Origin: Coprinellus micaceus
Taxonomy: Eukaryota; Basidiomycota; Agaricomycetes; Agaricales; Psathyrellaceae
Direction of reading: 5' to 3'
Length of the DNA stretch: 64,000 bases
Assembly: GCA_951394405.1 (NCBI GenBank)
Contig: OX596335.1
Span: forward strand, 5,146,001 to 5,210,000
The position numbers were made by a program, and so were the translations under genes. Each line of letters begins with the position of its first letter. Position 1 is the first letter of the stretch. The notes below the pieces were generated by a model. The model saw only the letters and a program-made list of their open reading frames with translations. It ran no database searches and was not told where the DNA came from. Below, piece after piece: positions 59,711-64,000 of this stretch.

Positions 59711-61524
59711 CTAGAACAGCGTGTTCATTCGCGGTGACACCGAATTCAGGCCATGCGTGCCTCGAGGTACAGCGACCTCAGTGCAGAAGAGTATATCCGC
59801 GTCCTTGAGATGCTGGAGGGGCGTCCCTCTCCCTGCGACCCCAAGGTAAGTGGAAAGGCGCTTCATAATTCCGGGAGTCTTCACGGTGGGTTGCCTCGCC
59901 CTCCACACTGACAATGTCCTGACTTTCACGAGTTCCAGCTTTGACCCGCCACTCGACGCACAGACCATGACCTTCGGCAAGTCGTCTGCAGGAATCACCA
60001 GCTGCGTTCTATCGTGCTCCGGATGCGCGGGTGCATACGTGATCGTCGTGCTGACGGACTCCGAATCGTGGCTCACGGCGAGCCCGTTGCGCATCGTGTC
60101 TGTGGACGTCGAGTGATCCTTCCCAGTCATCATGCTCACGTTTCCTGTGACCTTCGCGCCGCTTTGGGACGCCTCAAGCCCGACCGATCCAGTCTTGGCC
60201 TCTCTTGTGGTGTCCATGACGGTTTGCTTGTACTGCCCTAGGCTCTGGACGAGGCCCCTCTGGTGCGGCTGGATGATCTTGAAATCGCAAGGGACGTCGG
60301 CGATGACTTGCATACTGGCCTTCTGTAGCTCGTACTCTCGCGGACCCTTGAAAGAGAGCTCCTCTACGACCACACTCTGCGGTCCGTTAATACTTGCAAC
60401 TTCCTTGGGCTACACACCAACCAAATCAGAGTCTGGGGCGTTCGGATAGCGTCGACGGACATACCTGGTACCGGACCTCAGTACGGAAGAAGTTCGGATG
60501 GCTTGACCTATGATTTGACGCCTTAACACAAATCGAATCCTCGGCCGACTCCGATGATGGGCTTCCGAACACCCCACTGCGGAATATCCCACTGTCCTCC
60601 CCAAACAGCGCCGCATCCTTCGCCACCTTGTGCGCTCTAGCCGGCCTCATCACCGACACCGTCCTCTTCCACACCAACAACCCATAGAACCCTCCAAGCA
60701 ACACACTCAACCTCTCCGCAAGATCGTCCCCGCTCTTCTGGGTGATACTCCTCGAGGAGAAAACCGTCACGATGATGATCTGGTTATGGCTGGTATAGAA
60801 CGCCTCAGGCTTAAAGGCGTCCTGGAACTCGCTCCTATCATGCATAAACCCGGCTTGAGCAGTCCATCTGTTTGCGGTGATCGACTTCCGCGTATCATTC
60901 AAGAGTTTCCCGATTAGCTTCAGGGTTTTCTCGGTGAGATGTTCCTGCGCATCGAGCGCGCGGAGGACGCCGATCGTATACTTTGGAGGGGATACTGGGT
61001 TGGGAGGAGCGGGGGCCGATTGATGGAGTTCTGGGGTGGGTGTACGGGAAGAGGTGCCGACCGCGTGTTGAGTAGGCTGTGGTACCTCTTGAATTGGGAC
61101 GGGTCCAGGACGTGTGTGTGGTGGAGGGAGAAGAAACGCTGATGGGGGTTCATTCGATGGGGTTGGGGATCTCGAAGGCCCAGGTAGGGTCGGTATTGCC
61201 CCAGAAGGGCTATTCGGAGTCGAGGGCTGGTGTGCGGATTGCCAGCCTTTAAATAATGTGAGATTTTTGGGATCCCTCCGAGTCGGAGCTTAGCTTCAAC
61301 TTACTCTGCCTTGCAGATGAATTACCGCTTCTGTTTGAGCCTCCGTTTGGGTAGTTTCCCCCTTTGTATGGTATGGGGTGAGTTGGGGACGAAGAGATAC
61401 ACAAAAATGACGGTGCCTCACCGTTGGTAACGCTTTCGGCGCAGGAGCCGTTGATGCTCTGGTTGTTCATCTGCCTGATTTCAACGCCCTGGGCATTCTT
61501 GAAAAATTCCATGTGCGGAAGCAT
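59711..61524 (-). CDS. hypothetical protein, tandem paralog 1 (546 aa)
   Basis: Four exons: 61524-61422, 61361-61305, 61246-60465, 60409-59711 (1641 nt, phases agree). The start may be MLPH at 61524 or MEFF at 61512. MEFFKNAQGVEIR resembles the FxNAxxxxI N-terminal motif seen at the start of many Agaricomycete proteins. About 50-130 is Gly/Ser- then Pro-rich and disordered. From about 135 a folded part starts (KYTIGVLRALDAQEHLTEKTLKLIG) and continues with ITQKSGDDLAERLSVLLGGFYGLLV. The C-terminal domain (VVVEELSFKGPREYELQKASMQVIADVPCDFKII ... GLEASQSGAKVTGNVSMMTG) looks beta-rich. I recognise no family. The next gene repeats the same order, proving a real coding unit. Confidence 0.65.
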
Positions 61525-62428
61525 GGCTAGGTGGTGGGACAGTGGTGACGGGCGAGTAGCAGTGGATCCCTTTGAAACTTGAGGTTGTTATCCAACCAGA
61601 TCGGTGTGGACAGGCTTTTATACTTACGTATCCCGCTGTCCAGGCTGTGCTTGGCTCCCTCAGCGCACCAGACGGACTGGCGACAAGCAGCGTTTGCTAC
61701 ACGTTCTATTGTACTCTGCGCATAGCGATCAAAGTGCAAGCAATCCGATGACAGTTGCAGTACGGTTGCTTGGGCGAAGACAAAGGCCACCTTGACAGGG
61801 GGGCGCCTACAAATACAAGGTTTGCTTCCCGCTCGAAACTGTCGATCGCTGGTAGTAACCACGCATGGTGGCTCATTGACACTGGACAGATCTCGTTTCA
61901 CTTTCGGAGAACAAGGAAGCCTTGGGCGTAGCAACACTTGGAAATGATTGCTTCCGCCACGAAGCCAGCCCTAATTAGCCACAGATGCTGATATGTGTGC
62001 GCTCCCCACCGAATTCCATTTCTCCAGGGCCCACAAGGGACCCACATCGATGAAGTGGACAATACGACGATCGGATAGCGGCCGCAATGTCATCCATCGT
62101 GCATCGCAGAGTAGGAATGTCTACCGAAGACAATTGCCCTGGCTTCTGGGTTACGGAAGGATGATTAGACCTCGGTGTGGATGATAACCAGGGGTGACCT
62201 TTTTCGAGAAGCGATCACCTGGTTTCGCGACTGATAATTCGCTTATCTTCTAGGGCCCGCCAGTGGCCACCCAACTCTCTTGTGTCGAAGTATCTTTCAA
62301 ATGGTGTGTCATTGAATGGGAGTGGTATGTCGTAACAGTAACAGAGCCAAGATGGTATGCGGAATGTCTTGGCGGGAAGGAGAGGCAAGTAGGGAGGGAT
62401 GGGGGAGGGCAAGCCAATCAGAGGGGTC
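61525..62428. other. intergenic stretch between the two paralogs
   Basis: About 900 bases. Open frames of 60-136 codons without family features. No repeat recognised. Confidence 0.3.
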
Positions 62429-64000
62429 TTACATCGCAAGGTTCTCCAGGACGTCCTCCCGAGTCACCGTCTCCCTAGCGCTACCGACGAAATCCAAAGG
62501 TAAAGTAATCTCGACGCAATGAGCAACGTTCGCATGTGTTCTTGGGTCGGCCTTCTTCCCCCCGCGCTGGCTGTTTTCACCGAATGTACTCGACCAGATT
62601 CGCTCGAAGAACCCCCCTTTACTTCCATAATCCTGGAGATCCAACGACCAGAACGACCAAAGCCTGACCGTGATGGTCGTTGCTGGAGATCGCCTGGTGC
62701 TGGAAGCGAATTTCATGCTGGGCCTGAGCTTCTCCGGGAATGACACTCGACGGCTGAATTCGGGACGCAGGGAAGAGTAGCGAACGGTCTGGCTCGTCTT
62801 GTCCGCGGAATGCCAGACCTGCCATGCGTTCCTCATGGTCTCGACCCCGCTCATTTCGTCCAGGCCAGTGGTTACCGCGATATTGCCAACGACCTTGGGT
62901 GCTTTCGCCAGTTCGACCCCGGCCGCTTTCGTGGTTTGCTTCTTCTTCGTCTTCTGGGAGCTGTACTTTAGCTGCGCGGTGGTGTCGATCTCGAAGGCTT
63001 CCTCGGGCATGATGTCCTCGAACTCTGCGGCCTGGTCTAGTGTGACTCGAACCGAGGCGCCTTGTAAGGTGTATGGGGCAGGACCTTCGAACTTGCACTC
63101 TGAGAATTTGATCTTGGTTGGATTCGAGCCCTGTCGTGCTTTCTCATCTTTTTCCAGCTATATGCAGGTATAATGCGTCAGATCCAGGAGAGGAAGAGGA
63201 GAGGGGCGACTCACTATGAAGGCGGTAGATGTGGTGAAGTGGTTCCGAGGGTCCTCGTCGTTCGCAAAGTTGATGACACTGAGCTTCACGAAAGGGGGGC
63301 TCTCAGCTTCAGCCGGGTCCGGAACATCGACATCGAATAGGGACTCGTAGGCCCTGCTACACTCCGTAGCAAGTATGTCCTTACTCGAGCTCCGCTCCGC
63401 CACCTCTTTCGATTGGGAGTCCAAATCCCAGGTCTTCTTCGAGTCCAAGAACTTGACAGTGCCATAGTACGGTGAGATGTGGTCCTTGAGGCCCTTTGTG
63501 AGCTCAGGTAGCTTCTTCTTGACAGCCTGGTAGGTGGAGATGGTGATCACGATTGCTTGGCGCAAGACGGGAGGAAGTCCGACACGGTGACCGTCCTCGG
63601 ACGAATCGACTCTGAATCCGGTCTGGGCGACCCAGCTTGCGATGTCGATACCGTGAACCTTGAGAAAGTTTCCGATGGCCTTCGTCTTGCGGAGTAGGTG
63701 CGCCTGCGCATCAACGGCCGCAACAATGCCGTACCGGAACTTGGGAAGACTGTCTTCGTCCACCTCCAAATTATCGAAGTCGGCGAGGATCGCCTCTGGT
63801 TGGACTGGCCGTGGATAGGGACGAGGGGCATGGTGGTCGACTGAATTCTTTGGCGACGGCCCGCATGGAGTTTGAACCTTCTTGCGCGAGGGTCCTTGAG
63901 CAGTCGAACGGGTTGGTACTTTGGGAGACGGTGGTGGAGAAGGAATTGAGGCAGATCTTGGAGAAGGTTTCTCGGGAACCGATCGCCCTTGGCTCGGGGT
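62429..64000 (-). CDS. hypothetical protein, tandem paralog 2 (N-terminus beyond right edge)
   Basis: Visible exons: 64000-63215 and 63157-62429, joined across GTGAGT...ATATAG in phase (STAFI then LEKDEKARQG). It matches paralog 1 in order: a Pro/Ser-rich linker at the edge, FRYGIVAAVDAQAHLLRKTKAIGNFL (paralog 1: YTIGVLRALDAQEHLTEKTLKLIG), AIVITISTYQAVKKKL, then a beta-rich C-terminal part with CKFEGPAPYTLQGASVRVTLDQAAEFEDI and GVELAKAPKVVGNIAVTTG. It ends EDVLENLAM-stop. The two proteins are clearly related but strongly diverged, so the duplication is old. No catalytic motif is evident. Confidence 0.65.

Overview
The window is nuclear DNA of a filamentous basidiomycete, most likely an Agaricomycete. 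Coding sequence is cut by many short introns (about 45-60 bases, GT...AG, CTNAC-like branch points). The gene content also points there: a KDZ-type transposase with its cysteine cluster, DUF6534-type membrane proteins, a lineage-expanded F-box family, a CaaX pheromone precursor and DIRS-like retroelement pieces. I cannot name the species.

Layout. (1) 1-10264: an accessory block of two divergent gene pairs. A KDZ transposase (cut by the left edge) shares a 150-bp promoter region with a 951-aa Ser/Lys-rich protein. A 1252-aa protein with a Zn2Cys6-like cluster and a coiled coil is divergent from a 206-aa helical protein. (2) 10265-12775: a tyrosine-recombinase fragment of DIRS type with five TGAGTCA motifs around it. 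(3) 12776-24833: three F-box genes, a small orphan gene, a mating-pheromone precursor whose pheromone module is repeated inside one polypeptide, a fourth F-box gene whose 3' end is interrupted by a 1.08-kb non-autonomous transposon, and a stranded RNase H domain. (4) 24847-34153: housekeeping-type genes: an 8-exon histidine phosphatase (phosphoglycerate-mutase fold), a DUF6534 membrane protein and an ISWI chromatin remodeller. (5) 35150-39867: one intact F-box gene, one F-box pseudogene with two 1-nt frameshifts, and a small conserved protein. (6) 41527-54419: a helical-bundle protein with a prion-like tail, ribosomal protein uL1 (RPL10A), and three F-box genes. This part carries a tandem segmental duplication; in the second copy uL1 and half of the neighbouring gene are gone and a second copy of the 1-kb transposon sits on the scar. 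(7) 54760-64000: a second DUF6534 gene, a decayed fragment of a third, a possible 0.5-kb inverted-repeat element, and two tandem paralogous genes of unknown function, the last cut by the right edge.

How it fits together. Conserved genes (ISWI, uL1, phosphatase) are interleaved with nine members of one F-box family that grew by duplication and is being eroded by frameshifts, truncation and transposon insertion. Several F-box genes share an upstream motif (TGGGCGCTTAA), also found before uL1 and the orphan gene. The most unusual items are the ~1-kb transposon with a 21-bp flanking duplication, the pheromone precursor with two pheromone modules, and the helical-bundle protein with a VQxG-type C-terminus that resembles necroptosis-like effectors. 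All splice models are hand-read from sequence and unverified by transcripts.
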